Position numbers and translations under genes: made by a program | The notes under the pieces: model-generated | What the model was told of the DNA's origin: nothing | What the model saw: the letters and a program-made list of their open reading frames with translations, nothing else | Databases searched by the model: none | In this document: piece after piece, positions 35,906 through 46,029 of the stretch | Layout: each line of letters opens with the position of its first letter | Position numbering within the stretch: the stretch's first letter is position 1 | From: Nitrospirota bacterium | GTDB lineage: Bacteria > Nitrospirota > 9FT-COMBO-42-15 > HDB-SIOI813 | DNA length: 64,000 nt | Assembly: GCA_020851375.1 (NCBI GenBank) | Contig: JADZCV010000045.1 | Location: 254,046 to 318,045, forward strand | Reading direction: 5' to 3'

Positions 35906-37087
35906 ATGAACTCAACAAAGGTTGTTCTCGCATACTCAGGCGGACTTGATACATCGGTAATTATCAGATGGCTTATTGAAAAATATAAGTGCGAGGTTAT
36001 TGCATTTATTGCTGACCTTGGACAGGCGGAAGACTTAAAGGCCATAGAGCAAAAGGCCATAAAGACTGGCGCAATAAAGGCCATTGTTGAAGATGTAAGA
36101 GAAGAATTTGTCAGGGACTATATCTTCCCTGCACTAAAGGCAAATGCAGTATATGAAGGCACATATCTGATGGGGACTTCTCTTGCCCGTCCTCTCATTG
36201 CAAAGAAACAGGCAGAGGCGGCGCTTCGTGAAGGCGCCTGGGCTGTGGCTCACGGCGCTACAGGTAAAGGTAACGATCAGGTGCGGTTTGAACTTGCCTA
36301 CTCTGCGCTCTCCCCTTCTCTGAAGATAATAGCGCCATGGAGAGAATGGGAGTTTGAATCAAGGAGCGACCTGATTGAATATGCAAAAAAACATGACATT
36401 CCTGTGCCAGTGACGAAGGCAAAACCTTATAGCTGTGACGCAAACCTCTTTCATATAAGCTATGAAGGCGGAATACTTGAGGACCCATGGGCAGCGTATC
36501 CTGAAGATATGTTTACCCTGACAGTGTCTCCTGAATCTGCGCCTGACAAAACTCAGTTCATTGAAATAGGCTTTGAGAAGGGGATACCCGTTTCCATAGA
36601 CGGAAAAGGGTTATCACCCTTTGAGCTGCTGTCCAGGTTAAACAAGACAGGAGGAGAAAACGGCATTGGCCGCATTGATGTTGTGGAAAACAGATATGTA
36701 GGCATCAAATCACGGGGGGTGTACGAAACACCTGGCGGAACAATACTGCATATTGCCCATCGTGCGATGGAATCAATTACCATGGACCGGGAGGTCATGC
36801 ACCTGCGGGATTCCCTTATACCGAGGTTTGCGGAACTGATTTACAATGGTTACTGGTTCTCCCCTGAGAGGATAATGCTTGAGGCTGCCATCAATTCCTC
36901 ACAGGAAAATGTAACAGGTACCGTCAGGTTGAAACTTTACAAGGGTAATTGTGCAGTGGTTGGCAGGAAATCCCCTGTCTCATTATACAGGCCCGCGATA
37001 GTCACATTTGAAAAGGGGGCCGGATACAACCAGAAGGATGCTGAGGGGTTCATCAGGATAAACGCCCTCAGGTTAAAGAACCAGTAA
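35906..37087 (+). CDS. argG: Argininosuccinate synthase
   Basis: The N-terminal motif [15 protein letters not shown] is the PP-loop of Arg[17 protein letters not shown] and [15 protein letters not shown] are also family signatures. I start it at ATG 35906 (393 residues), with AAGGAG about 8 bases upstream; the open frame begins at 35873 without a ribosome site. It condenses citrulline and aspartate. Confidence 0.96.
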   Translation: MNSTKVVLAYSGGLDTSVIIRWLIEKYKCEVIAFIADLGQAEDLKAIEQKAIKTGAIKAIVEDVREEFVRDYIFPALKANAVYEGTYLMGTSLARPLIAKKQAEAALREGAWAVAHGATGKGNDQVRFELAYSALSPSLKIIAPWREWEFESRSDLIEYAKKHDIPVPVTKAKPYSCDANLFHISYEGGILEDPWAAYPEDMFTLTVSPESAPDKTQFIEIGFEKGIPVSIDGKGLSPFELLSRLNKTGGENGIGRIDVVENRYVGIKSRGVYETPGGTILHIAHRAMESITMDREVMHLRDSLIPRFAELIYNGYWFSPERIMLEAAINSSQENVTGTVRLKLYKGNCAVVGRKSPVSLYRPAIVTFEKGAGYNQKDAEGFIRINALRLKNQ

Positions 37088-37088
37088 A

Positions 37089-38468
37089 ATGAACAAAAAG
37101 AAACTCTGGGGCGGCAGGTTCAGCAAACCTACAGAAAAATCAGTCGAAAATTTTACCGAGTCCATATCATTCGATAAGCGCCTCTACAAGTACGACATAG
37201 CAGGAAGCATCGCTCACGCAAAGATGCTTGGCAGGATCGGCCTGCTAAAAAAACAGGAGGTGACTGACATAGTAAAGGGCCTCGGAGAAATACGTCAGGA
37301 GATTGAAGACGGCACGTTCCAATTCTCTGCAGAACTGGAAGATATTCACATGAACATAGAGAAGAGGCTGACCACCAGGATCGGTCCTGCCGGCGCAAAG
37401 CTTCATACGGCAAGGAGCAGGAATGACCAGGTGGCATTGGACCTCAGGCTCTACCTGCGTGATGTCATCAATGAGACAATCGCCGCAATATCTGAGTTCA
37501 AGAAAATACTGGTTGAAAAGGCCCGCGCCAACATCAGTGTGGTCATGCCCGGTTATACCCATTTGCAGCCGGCCCAGCCAGTCCTCTTCTCTCATTACCT
37601 CCTCGCCTGCTGGGAGATGTTGGAACGCGACAGGGAGCGTTTCTCCGATTGTCTTAAGAGGGTCTGCACCATGCCGCTCGGTTCAGGTGCTATTGCAGGC
37701 ACTTCCTTCCCTATTGACAGGGAATATGTGGCCAGGCTGCTCGGTTTTGACAGGATTTCCCAAAACAGCATGGACGCAGTAAGCGACAGGGATTTCATTA
37801 TTGAATTTCTGTCCGCGTCTGCACTGCTTGGAATGCACCTGTCAAGGCTCAGCGAAGATATGATTATCTGGTCAACACAGGAATTCCGGTTCCTGGATCT
37901 TCCGGATGCCTACTGCACAGGGTCCAGTATGATGCCTCAGAAGAAGAACCCTGACATCCTGGAGCTTGTGAGGGGCAAGACAGGAAGACTGTACGGAAAC
38001 CTCATATCCCTTCTGACGACCATGAAAGGTCTTCCCCTGACATATAACAGGGATTTACAGGAAGACAAGGAACCGCTGTTTGATACTGCTGATACCATCC
38101 TTTCGTCTCTTAAGATAATCCCTGAACTTGTAGCCGGAACAATAATCCGGAACGATGTGACTCTGACAGCAGCATCCAGGGGGTGTATGTGGGCCACGGA
38201 CGTCGCTGATTATCTTGTCGGGAAAGGGGTGCCTTTCAGGACTGCGCACGAGATTACCGGCAAACTCGTAAGTCATTGTATAAAAACAGGAAAAGAGATA
38301 CAGGACCTTCTCCCTGAAGAATTGTCAAAATTTTCTGATATGTTTGACAAGGATATTTATGATATTATATCCCCTGCAGCAAGTGTCAATATGAGGCGTG
38401 TAAAAGGAGGCACGGCTGCAGAAACGGTACTAAAGAGGCTAAGGGAGATAGAAAAAAATAAACTATGA
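37089..38468 (+). CDS. argH: Argininosuccinate lyase
   Basis: The 459-residue protein shows WGGRFSKPT, the TARSRNDQVALDLRLYLRD motif, TPGYTHLQPAQP-like VMPGYTHLQPAQPVLFSHYL and the signature GSSMMPQKKNPD. It releases arginine and fumarate. It starts one base after the argG stop, and its stop overlaps the lipoprotein gene. Confidence 0.97.
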   Translation: MNKKKLWGGRFSKPTEKSVENFTESISFDKRLYKYDIAGSIAHAKMLGRIGLLKKQEVTDIVKGLGEIRQEIEDGTFQFSAELEDIHMNIEKRLTTRIGPAGAKLHTARSRNDQVALDLRLYLRDVINETIAAISEFKKILVEKARANISVVMPGYTHLQPAQPVLFSHYLLACWEMLERDRERFSDCLKRVCTMPLGSGAIAGTSFPIDREYVARLLGFDRISQNSMDAVSDRDFIIEFLSASALLGMHLSRLSEDMIIWSTQEFRFLDLPDAYCTGSSMMPQKKNPDILELVRGKTGRLYGNLISLLTTMKGLPLTYNRDLQEDKEPLFDTADTILSSLKIIPELVAGTIIRNDVTLTAASRGCMWATDVADYLVGKGVPFRTAHEITGKLVSHCIKTGKEIQDLLPEELSKFSDMFDKDIYDIISPAASVNMRRVKGGTAAETVLKRLREIEKNKL

Positions 38469-38617
38469 GGTGCCTTGCCATTTTGCAGGTCCTGTTTATT
38501 ATATCGCTCATGGTAATATCCGGCTGCGGCAGGAAAGGTGATCCACGCCCGCCGGAGAGAATAGTTAATGAAAGGGGTACGTTGAATGAAAGTATTATTG
38601 ATAAATCCGGAAAATAA
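38465..38617 (+). CDS. LptM-like small lipoprotein
   Basis: A 50-residue protein starts at ATG 38465, overlapping the argH stop by four bases. It has a short signal peptide (LAILQVLFIISLMVISG) and a lipobox cysteine at C21, directly followed by GRKGDPRPPE. The C-G-x-K-G-x-P-x-P pattern after the lipid cysteine is that of LptM (YifL), a lipoprotein that helps assemble the LptD translocon. Such genes commonly lie next to lysA and dapF, as here. Its 3' end overlaps the next gene by 32 bases, which is unusually long. Confidence 0.75.
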   Translation: MRCLAILQVLFIISLMVISGCGRKGDPRPPERIVNERGTLNESIIDKSGK

Positions 38618-40379
38618 GAAGTCCATCTTTGCCTACAGACCCGAGGATGTAAAGGCATTCTGGTTTCCCAAGCTTAGTATGCCCACTATTGCGGCATATA
38701 CACCGCCGGATGTTAACGTCGAAATAATTGATGAATGCGTGCAGGATATTGATTTCAATGCAAAGGTTGATCTCGTAGGCATATCTGTCATGACATTCCT
38801 GTCAGCAAGGGCATACGAAATAGCTGCTGAGTTCAGGGCAAGGGGCGTTAAGGTCGTCCTCGGAGGAATACATGTCAGCATGTGCCCGGACGAGGCAAAG
38901 CAGCATGCAGACAGTGTAGTAGTCGGAGAAGCGGAGAAGACATGGCCGCAACTTATTGCAGATTTCAAGCGCGGTGAAATGAAACCCATGTATGTTGAAA
39001 AGGAGCTTTCAAACCTCGACGCTCTTCAGACACCGAGACGGGAACTGCTGAAACCAGGCGCCTACTGGACAACGAACTGTGTACAGACCAGCAGGGGCTG
39101 CCCATTTGACTGCGACTTCTGCACAGTCACCATATTCGGCGGCAATCAGTTCAGACTGAGGCCGGTTGAAGAGGTGGTTGAAGAGGTGCGGCGCCTGAAC
39201 AAGGGCTTCGTCGTATTCGTGGATGACAACATTGCCGGACACAAGGCTTATGCCAAGCAGCTCTTTAAAGCGCTTGCCCCTCTTAAGATAAACTGGGGCA
39301 GTCAGGCAAGCCTGACAATGGCAAGGGACCCTGAACTTCTCGAGCTTGCCGCAAAGAGTGGTTGTACTGCCCTCTTTATCGGTGTTGAGAGCATCTCTGC
39401 GGAAAACCTCGCTGCTGCCAACAAGAGATTCAACAAAGTAGAGAAGTTCAAAGAGGAATTCAGCAGGTTTCATGACTATGGGATACAGATCATGACAGGT
39501 ATGATATTCGGATTTGATAACGATGATGAGACTGTCTTTGAACGTACGGTGGAATTCCTTGAAGAAAACAGGATAGAACTCACGATGTTTAATATTCTAA
39601 CACCATTGCCAGGGACAAATTTATACAAACAGATGGATACCGAAGGCAGGATAATTGACCGGAACTGGGAAAACTATGACGGAAGGCATGTTGTATTCCA
39701 GCCCAAACTGATGAGCCCTGAGACATTGCAGGAAGGATTCTACTGGGCCTATCACAGGTTCTTCTCAATTCCATCAGTCCTCAGACGGGTTGTACCAAGC
39801 TTCTGGAAGGTACCCAGAAAGAGACTCATCCTGGAGCGTCTCGCAGTTAATTATGCATTCAGGAAGATAGTGAAACGTGTACCGGCAGGGAGCTTGTCCC
39901 CTCTTGCAAAGACACTGAGAAACATCCCTGGAATGCTGCCCTCCATTGAGACTGAAGGACTTATTCCCAATGCCCTCAGCACCATTCGTGAAACTATCGG
40001 CAGTGTATCCGAGCAGGTCAGCAGTGCAGGGAATAACCTCTACATCAGGGTAAGGAAGAGCGCCAAAGTACAGGCATTACTTATTGAACTTGACGGCACT
40101 ATGGATAAGATAAACGCCGTAGAACTCAAACAGAGGATAATAGCTGCAGTAGAGAAGTCAAAGATGGACATAGTCATCAATTTTGCAAATCTTAAGGAGA
40201 CTACGCCGGCCGCGCTGAGCACACTGTTTGATGTCAGCACGCTCAGGGACAAGGTGGCTCCATACAAGATAAAGTGTACAAACCTCAAGTCATCATTCAG
40301 CGAGGCGCTTGAAAAGATGAACCAGTTGGGGCTTATTAATCCTCTGTCACTCGAAATACCGGCAGAAGAGGTCTATTAA
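38586..40379 (+). CDS. B12-binding radical SAM protein with C-terminal STAS-like domain
   Basis: The 597-residue protein has an N-terminal B12-binding domain (MKVLLINPENKKSIFAY to VVLGGIHVSMCPDEA), a radical SAM domain with SRGCPFDCDFC (cysteines near 171, 175, 178) and a BchE/HpnR-like region. Residues ~500-590 form a STAS-like domain (LLIELDGTMDKINAVELKQR, MDIVINFANLKETTPAAL). The usual phosphorylated DS of STAS proteins is replaced by TT. I do not know the substrate; a lipid or tetrapyrrole methylation would fit the family. It lies between the arginine genes and lysA. Confidence 0.85.
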   Translation: MKVLLINPENKKSIFAYRPEDVKAFWFPKLSMPTIAAYTPPDVNVEIIDECVQDIDFNAKVDLVGISVMTFLSARAYEIAAEFRARGVKVVLGGIHVSMCPDEAKQHADSVVVGEAEKTWPQLIADFKRGEMKPMYVEKELSNLDALQTPRRELLKPGAYWTTNCVQTSRGCPFDCDFCTVTIFGGNQFRLRPVEEVVEEVRRLNKGFVVFVDDNIAGHKAYAKQLFKALAPLKINWGSQASLTMARDPELLELAAKSGCTALFIGVESISAENLAAANKRFNKVEKFKEEFSRFHDYGIQIMTGMIFGFDNDDETVFERTVEFLEENRIELTMFNILTPLPGTNLYKQMDTEGRIIDRNWENYDGRHVVFQPKLMSPETLQEGFYWAYHRFFSIPSVLRRVVPSFWKVPRKRLILERLAVNYAFRKIVKRVPAGSLSPLAKTLRNIPGMLPSIETEGLIPNALSTIRETIGSVSEQVSSAGNNLYIRVRKSAKVQALLIELDGTMDKINAVELKQRIIAAVEKSKMDIVINFANLKETTPAALSTLFDVSTLRDKVAPYKIKCTNLKSSFSEALEKMNQLGLINPLSLEIPAEEVY

Positions 40380-41615
40380 ATGCATGACTTTATATATTCA
40401 GGCAATGAACTTTATTGTGAAAAGGTACCTGTAAGGAAAATAGCGGAAGAGGTTGGCACGCCAGTATACATTTACAGCTCCTCTACCCTGCGGAATCACT
40501 ATCTTGCCTTTGATTCTGCATTTGCCGGGATACCTCACATTGTCTGTTTCGCTGTAAAGGCAAACTCTAATCTGTCAGTATTGAAGCTGTTTGCCTCTCA
40601 TGGCGGGGGTGCTGATATCGTATCAGGAGGCGAACTATTCCGGGCACTCAGGGCCGGCGTTGACCCCCAGAAGATTGTCTTTGCCGGCATCGGCAAGACA
40701 GGAGAAGAGATTGAGTTTGCACTTAAATCAAATATCCTTATGTTCAATGTCGAATCCCCGCTTGAGCTGAGAAAGATCAATGAGGTGGCAGGAAGTCTTG
40801 GGAAGAAGGCACGTGTCGCTCTTCGGGTCAACCCGGACATAGACCCCAAGACTCACCCGTATATTTCTACAGGCCTTAAGAAAAGCAAGTTCGGGATTGC
40901 AATAAAAAACGCAATAGAAGAATATCAGCTTGCCTCTTCCCTGCCAAATATAGAGGTAGTCGGTATTCACAAACACATAGGCTCTCAGATAACGGAAGTT
41001 ACGCCATTTGCAGATGCAATGAAACGGATATTGGAAATAGTACGGGAATTGAAGAAGTCAGGCATAAATATAAAATATATTGATGCCGGCGGAGGGCTTG
41101 GCATAAGATATGGAGAAGAACAACCTCCGCACCCAAAAGAACTCGGCAGTGTAATTCTGCCTCTGATAAAAGACACCGGGTGCACTTTGATACTTGAGCC
41201 GGGACGCGTTCTCGCCGGAAATGCAGGAACGCTTGTGACAAAGGTGCTTTATCTGAAGACAGGCGAGACAAAAAACTTCGTTATCGTGGATGCCGGGATG
41301 AACGATCTTATAAGACCGAGCCTCTATGAGGCACATCATGAAATTCTGCCTGTAAACAAACATGCCGTTGAGGCATTTAAGGCTGATGTTGTAGGCCCTA
41401 TCTGCGAATCAGGAGACTTCCTTGCAAAAGACCGTGAGATCATGAAACCCGAACCAGGTGACCTGCTCGCTGTAATGAGCGCAGGGGCCTATGGATTTAC
41501 CATGTCCTCAAATTACAATTCAAGGCCGAGAGTTGCAGAGGTAATGGTTGACGGAGACAATTACAGAGTTATAAGGAAAAGAGAAAGTTACGAAGATCTG
41601 ATCCGGGGAGAATAA
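40380..41615 (+). CDS. lysA: Diaminopimelate decarboxylase
   Basis: The 411-residue fold-III PLP enzyme has the PLP-lysine motif CFAVKANSNLSVLKL, GGGADIVSGGELFRA, HKHIGSQ, DAGGGLGIRY, EPGRVLAGNAG and CESGDFLAKDR. It decarboxylates meso-DAP to lysine. Its ATG follows the preceding stop without a gap. Confidence 0.96.
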   Translation: MHDFIYSGNELYCEKVPVRKIAEEVGTPVYIYSSSTLRNHYLAFDSAFAGIPHIVCFAVKANSNLSVLKLFASHGGGADIVSGGELFRALRAGVDPQKIVFAGIGKTGEEIEFALKSNILMFNVESPLELRKINEVAGSLGKKARVALRVNPDIDPKTHPYISTGLKKSKFGIAIKNAIEEYQLASSLPNIEVVGIHKHIGSQITEVTPFADAMKRILEIVRELKKSGINIKYIDAGGGLGIRYGEEQPPHPKELGSVILPLIKDTGCTLILEPGRVLAGNAGTLVTKVLYLKTGETKNFVIVDAGMNDLIRPSLYEAHHEILPVNKHAVEAFKADVVGPICESGDFLAKDREIMKPEPGDLLAVMSAGAYGFTMSSNYNSRPRVAEVMVDGDNYRVIRKRESYEDLIRGE

Positions 41616-41645
41616 ACAAAACCCCACACTCACAAAGGCAGATAA

Positions 41646-41711
41646 AAAAATCCCCCTTAGTTCCCCTTTAGTAAAGTTCCCCCCTTTACTAAAGGGGGGA
41701 TAGGGGGGATT
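41646..41711. repeat. CCCCTTTAGTAAAG-type hairpin repeat
   Basis: Stem CCCCTTTAGTAAAG (41663-41676) pairs with 41684-41697 around a 7-base loop; outer arms AAATCCCCC and GGGGGGATTT flank it. A related copy lies in frame inside the sagB-type gene at 53308. Between lysA and dapF it may also attenuate transcription. Confidence 0.8.
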
Positions 41712-41728
41712 TGAATGGGAATTTTTAG

Positions 41729-42547
41729 ATGAAGCTGAAATTCACAAAGATGCATGGTCTTGGCAATGATTTCATTGTGATTGATGCCAGGAATCAGGAA
41801 TTGCCTCAGTTAAGCACATTTTGCAGGGAATATTCAGACCGCAGGTCTGGAATCGGTTTTGATCAGGCTCTGATACTCTACCCTTCAGGGTCAGCGGATT
41901 TCCGCATGGATATCTATAATGCGGATGGCTCTCAGGTTGAGATGTGCGGCAACGGTATCAGGTGTTTTGCAAAATTCATCTGGGATAACGATATCTCCTC
42001 AAAAGATGAACTCACGGTTGAGACGCTGGCCGGCATAATAAAACCTGTAAAAAAAGGGGCGATGATACAGGTAGATATGGGTGAACCCATATTCGACGGT
42101 CCTGCCATACCTGTTAACCTGGACGGCAGGATAATGGGACACCCACTGCATATAGAAGACATGGATTTCAAGATTACCTGCGTCTCAATGGGCAATCCCC
42201 ATGCAGTCGTATTCATGCAGGATGTTCAATCCCTTCAGATAGACAAGTATGGACCAAAGATCGAAAATCATCCCCTTTTTCCAAAGCGTATTAACGTCGA
42301 ATTTGTTATGATTGAAAACAGGGAAGAGATTACTGTCCGCGTATGGGAACGGGGGGCTGGAGAGACACTGGCTTGTGGTACCGGCGCCTGCGCCTCAGCA
42401 GTGGCTTCTTATCTTAACGGCTATACAGGAAGAGACGTTACTGTCCGTCTTCCGGGTGGAAATCTCCGGATTAACTGGGATGCAAAGGGCAATCATGTCT
42501 ACATGACCGGCCCTGCTGTGACGGTATTCAGCGGAGAAATGGAATGA
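41729..42547 (+). CDS. dapF: Diaminopimelate epimerase
   Basis: The 272-residue protein has MHGLGNDFIVID, the first catalytic cysteine in MCGNGIRCFAKF, and the second in LACGTGACASAVA. It interconverts LL- and meso-DAP. Overlaps dapA by four bases. Confidence 0.97.
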   Translation: MKLKFTKMHGLGNDFIVIDARNQELPQLSTFCREYSDRRSGIGFDQALILYPSGSADFRMDIYNADGSQVEMCGNGIRCFAKFIWDNDISSKDELTVETLAGIIKPVKKGAMIQVDMGEPIFDGPAIPVNLDGRIMGHPLHIEDMDFKITCVSMGNPHAVVFMQDVQSLQIDKYGPKIENHPLFPKRINVEFVMIENREEITVRVWERGAGETLACGTGACASAVASYLNGYTGRDVTVRLPGGNLRINWDAKGNHVYMTGPAVTVFSGEME

Positions 42548-43428
42548 AGAAATTATTTCACGGCTCTATGGTGGCAATAATAACGCCATTTAAAGATGGC
42601 AAGGTGGACGAGAAGGCCTTCGTTGAGCTTATTGAATTTCATATAGCAAATGGCACTGACGGAATAGTCCCCTGCGGCACTACCGGCGAGTCTGCGACAC
42701 TGTCAAACGAGGAGCATAACAGGGTTGTAAGACTGGCTGTAGAGGCAGCCTCAGGCCGAATTCCGGTGATTGCCGGCACCGGCTCAAACAGCACTGACGA
42801 GGCAGTCTACTTTACAAAATTCGCCAGAGAGTGCGGGGCTGATGCAGCCCTGTTAATTACACCGTACTATAACAAACCTACCCAGGAGGGGTTGTACAGG
42901 CACTTCAGTGCAATTGCCAAAGAGGTGGATATCCCGATAATCCCATACAATGTGCCTGGCAGGACCGGGGTTAACATGCTCCCTTCAACAGTCGCAAGAC
43001 TTGCAGAGATAGACAACATAGTCGGAATCAAGGAGGCGAGCGGCTCCATGACTCAGATTTGCGAGATATACAGGCTTTGCGGAGAAAGGCTCTCAATACT
43101 GTCAGGCGAAGATGCAATAAACTTCCCGATTCTTGCTGCCGGTGGAAAGGGAATGATATCTGTTACAGCCAATATAGTCCCTAAAGAGATGGGAGATATG
43201 TGGGATGCCTTTGAATCGGGAGATATTGCAAGGGCCCGTCAGATTCATTACAGCATCTTTGACCTGCACCAGATTATGTTTATAGAGACAAACCCTATCC
43301 CTGTCAAGACATCACTCGCAATGATGGGCAGATGCACAGAGGAGATGAGGCTCCCGCTCTGCGGCATGGCAGAGGCAAACAAGGATAAACTCAGGCTGGC
43401 TTTGTCATTACACGGATTAATCAGATGA
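42544..43428 (+). CDS. dapA: 4-hydroxy-tetrahydrodipicolinate synthase
   Basis: The 294-residue aldolase has CGTTGESATLSNEEH, the active-site tyrosine region PIIPYNVPGRTGVNM and the Schiff-base lysine in IVGIKEASGSM. It condenses pyruvate with aspartate semialdehyde. Coupled by ATGA overlaps to dapF and dapB. Confidence 0.97.
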   Translation: MKKLFHGSMVAIITPFKDGKVDEKAFVELIEFHIANGTDGIVPCGTTGESATLSNEEHNRVVRLAVEAASGRIPVIAGTGSNSTDEAVYFTKFARECGADAALLITPYYNKPTQEGLYRHFSAIAKEVDIPIIPYNVPGRTGVNMLPSTVARLAEIDNIVGIKEASGSMTQICEIYRLCGERLSILSGEDAINFPILAAGGKGMISVTANIVPKEMGDMWDAFESGDIARARQIHYSIFDLHQIMFIETNPIPVKTSLAMMGRCTEEMRLPLCGMAEANKDKLRLALSLHGLIR

Positions 43429-44234
43429 TCAGGGCAATTGTTACAGGGGCTGCAGGCCGCATGGGCTGCAGCATAATACGTGCGATACATCAAACTGACG
43501 GGATTGATGTCGTTGGTGCCGTTGAACAGGAAGGTCATCCGCTTTTTGGAAAAGATGCTGGAGAAGTGGCCGGAATAGGTCCAATGAAAGTCAGGATTGT
43601 CTATGACCTCGAGAATATCGTGGACAGGGGTGATGTTGTCATTGATTTTACTAATCCTGCGGCTGCACTGGCCAACATGGCAAAGGTGGCTGCAACAGGC
43701 AAGGCATGGGTAATAGGCTCCACAGGATTTACAAAGGACGAGGAAGAAAATCTCCGGAAACTGGCCTCAGGGAAAACACCGTGCGTCTTTTCCCCCAACA
43801 TGAGTGTAGGTGTCAATATCGTATTCAGGCTCATACAGGACGTTGCAAAGGTGCTTGGTGATGAATACGACGTTGAGATTGTTGAGGCGCATCACAGGCA
43901 TAAGAAAGACGCGCCGAGCGGAACAGCGATGAAAATGGCCAATATCATTGCGTCTTCTCTCGGGAGGGATCTGTCAGCCGTTGGAAAGTTCAGCCGCCAC
44001 GGCATCACCGGAGAGAGGGACAAAAAAGAAATAGGTGTACAGTCCATAAGGGCAGGCGACATAGTAGGCGACCATACAGTAATGTTTTGCGGAACAGGCG
44101 AAAGGATAGAGATCACACACAAGGCGCAAAACCGTGATAATTTTGCCAATGGGGCTGTTCGGGCTGCCGTGTGGGTTGTAAAACAAAAGCCTGGCATGTA
44201 TGACATGATGGACGTGCTGGGATTAAAAAAGTAA
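43425..44234 (+). CDS. dapB: 4-hydroxy-tetrahydrodipicolinate reductase
   Basis: The 269-residue protein has the nucleotide motif VTGAAGRMGCSIIRAI, VIGSTGFTKDE, the active site EAHHRHKKDAPSGTA and HTVMFCGTGERIEITHKA. It makes tetrahydrodipicolinate for DapL. Confidence 0.97.
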   Translation: MIRAIVTGAAGRMGCSIIRAIHQTDGIDVVGAVEQEGHPLFGKDAGEVAGIGPMKVRIVYDLENIVDRGDVVIDFTNPAAALANMAKVAATGKAWVIGSTGFTKDEEENLRKLASGKTPCVFSPNMSVGVNIVFRLIQDVAKVLGDEYDVEIVEAHHRHKKDAPSGTAMKMANIIASSLGRDLSAVGKFSRHGITGERDKKEIGVQSIRAGDIVGDHTVMFCGTGERIEITHKAQNRDNFANGAVRAAVWVVKQKPGMYDMMDVLGLKK

Positions 44235-44250
44235 CGGAGGTTTTTTACTG

Positions 44251-45483
44251 ATGGAAGATACGATTCAGAATTTGTTTGCCGGGCGAATAGGCGGGAGCAG
44301 ATTCGGCAGGGAAGACAAGATATACAAATTCGAGAAGATAAAGAGGGCCAAGACTGCTGCACTTAAAGCAAATCCCGGAACAGAATTGATTGACCTCGGA
44401 GTAGGAGAACCCGATGACATGGCCCCGCCAGGGATTGTGGATACCATGCAGAAGGAGTGCGCAAAATGGGAAAACAGGGGATATGCTGACAATGGCATTG
44501 CAGAATTCAAGGAGGCTGCGGCCAGGTATATGGAAAGCGTTTACGCTGTCAAGGGACTTGATCCGGGCAGGGAGATAATTCACGGAATAGGCTCAAAACC
44601 GGCGCTTGCCATGCTTCCATCTGCTTTTGTCAATCATGGCGACATTACACTTATGACAGTCCCTGGTTATCCTGTTATGGGCACCCACACAAAGTGGTAT
44701 GGCGGAGAGGTTGTAAATCTGCCGCTTCAGGAAGAAAATGATTTTCTGCCTGATCTTGACTCAATCGGCAGGTCCATACTTGATAGGGCGAAACTACTCT
44801 ATCTCAATTATCCGAACAATCCTACCGGAGGGGCAGCCACGCAGGAGTTCTTTGAGAAGGTCGTCAGGTTTGCATCAGACAACAATATTATCGTTGTTCA
44901 TGATGCGGCATATGCTGCACTCAATTTTGAAGGGAAACCATTAAGCTTCCTGTCCATCCCCGGCGCCAAAGAGGTAGGTATAGAGATACACTCCCTGTCC
45001 AAGGCGTTCAATATGACAGGATGGCGTATAGCCTTTGTTGCCGGCAATGAAAAGGTCGTAAATGCCTATGGATTTGTAAAAGACAACTATGATTCGGGCC
45101 AGTTCAAGGCAATTCAGAAGGCTGGAGCATATGCGCTTGATAATGCATCGCTTACAACAGATATCAGCAGAAAATATGAAAGGCGGTTGAATGCACTCGT
45201 TGAAACACTCAATTCTGCAGGATTCTCTGCAAGAATGCCGAAGGGGTCATTCTATCTCTATGTGAAAATTCCAAAACGCACAAAATCCGGCACCATTTTC
45301 AATTCTGCTGAAGACTTTTCAGAGTTTCTGATAAAGGATAAACTCATTTCGTCAGTACCCTGGGATGATGCCGGCAGTTATGTCAGGTTCTCTGCGACCT
45401 TTATTGCAAAGGATCTGTCTGATGAAACAAGGATTTTGAATGAGGTCAGGAGAAGGCTGTCAGATACAAGATTCGAATTCTGA
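44251..45483 (+). CDS. dapL: LL-diaminopimelate aminotransferase
   Basis: The 410-residue class I aminotransferase has LIDLGVGEPDDMAPPGIV, YLNYPNNPTGG, VVHDAAYAALNFEGK and the PLP-lysine in HSLSKAFNMTGWRI. These features and the dapF-dapA-dapB neighbours identify DapL, which makes LL-DAP in one step from tetrahydrodipicolinate. This explains why dapC, dapD and dapE are missing. GGAGG lies 10 bases before the ATG. Confidence 0.95.
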   Translation: MEDTIQNLFAGRIGGSRFGREDKIYKFEKIKRAKTAALKANPGTELIDLGVGEPDDMAPPGIVDTMQKECAKWENRGYADNGIAEFKEAAARYMESVYAVKGLDPGREIIHGIGSKPALAMLPSAFVNHGDITLMTVPGYPVMGTHTKWYGGEVVNLPLQEENDFLPDLDSIGRSILDRAKLLYLNYPNNPTGGAATQEFFEKVVRFASDNNIIVVHDAAYAALNFEGKPLSFLSIPGAKEVGIEIHSLSKAFNMTGWRIAFVAGNEKVVNAYGFVKDNYDSGQFKAIQKAGAYALDNASLTTDISRKYERRLNALVETLNSAGFSARMPKGSFYLYVKIPKRTKSGTIFNSAEDFSEFLIKDKLISSVPWDDAGSYVRFSATFIAKDLSDETRILNEVRRRLSDTRFEF

Positions 45484-45519
45484 CGGCCTGTTGCTTTTCT
45501 ACTAACCATTTTTTGAGCG

Positions 45520-46023
45520 GTGGCGGCTGTCTTGATAGATGCATTTATCGGCATCGGCACCAACCTTGGTGACCGCAAGAAACACATATCAGAGGCATTG
45601 GAATGTCTGGGCAAAAGGACTGACATAAAGATAATAAAGTCATCTTCCCTGTATGTCACTGAGCCGATAGGTTACGTCGGCCAGGACTGGTTTTTAAACT
45701 GCGTTGTTGAAGTGATGACCACAATGCCACCCTACGAACTCCTCAAACACTGTCAGGCAATAGAAGAACAGATGGGACGAACAAGGACTATGCAATGGGG
45801 GCCGAGGATTATTGACCTCGACATACTCCTCTATAACGATGCCGTAATCGAAGACGAGGAACTTACGATCCCTCATCCAAACATGGACAAGAGGCGGTTC
45901 GTGCTTATCCCGCTTGTTGAGATAGCGCCAGACGTTATACATCCTGGAATTAACAAGACAGTAACCGACATCCTGAAGAATCTCAATGATGCGCATAAGG
46001 TAGACGTTTACAGGGAATGCTGA
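45520..46023 (+). CDS. folK: 2-amino-4-hydroxy-6-hydroxymethyldihydropteridine pyrophosphokinase
   Basis: The 167-residue protein has the HPPK pattern: FIGIGTNLGDRKKHI, LYVTEPIGYVGQDWFLNCVV, and the metal site WGPRIIDLDILLYND with HPNMDKRRFVLIPL. It pyrophosphorylates the folate pterin. The start is GTG at 45520. panC starts six bases after its stop. Confidence 0.96.
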   Translation: MAAVLIDAFIGIGTNLGDRKKHISEALECLGKRTDIKIIKSSSLYVTEPIGYVGQDWFLNCVVEVMTTMPPYELLKHCQAIEEQMGRTRTMQWGPRIIDLDILLYNDAVIEDEELTIPHPNMDKRRFVLIPLVEIAPDVIHPGINKTVTDILKNLNDAHKVDVYREC

Positions 46024-46029
46024 AAAAAG

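Noticed and set aside
41646-41711. A dedicated rho-independent terminator after lysA
   Set aside because: The hairpin is a dispersed repeat (also inside the sagB-type gene) and lacks a following T-run; it may still attenuate, but that is secondary.
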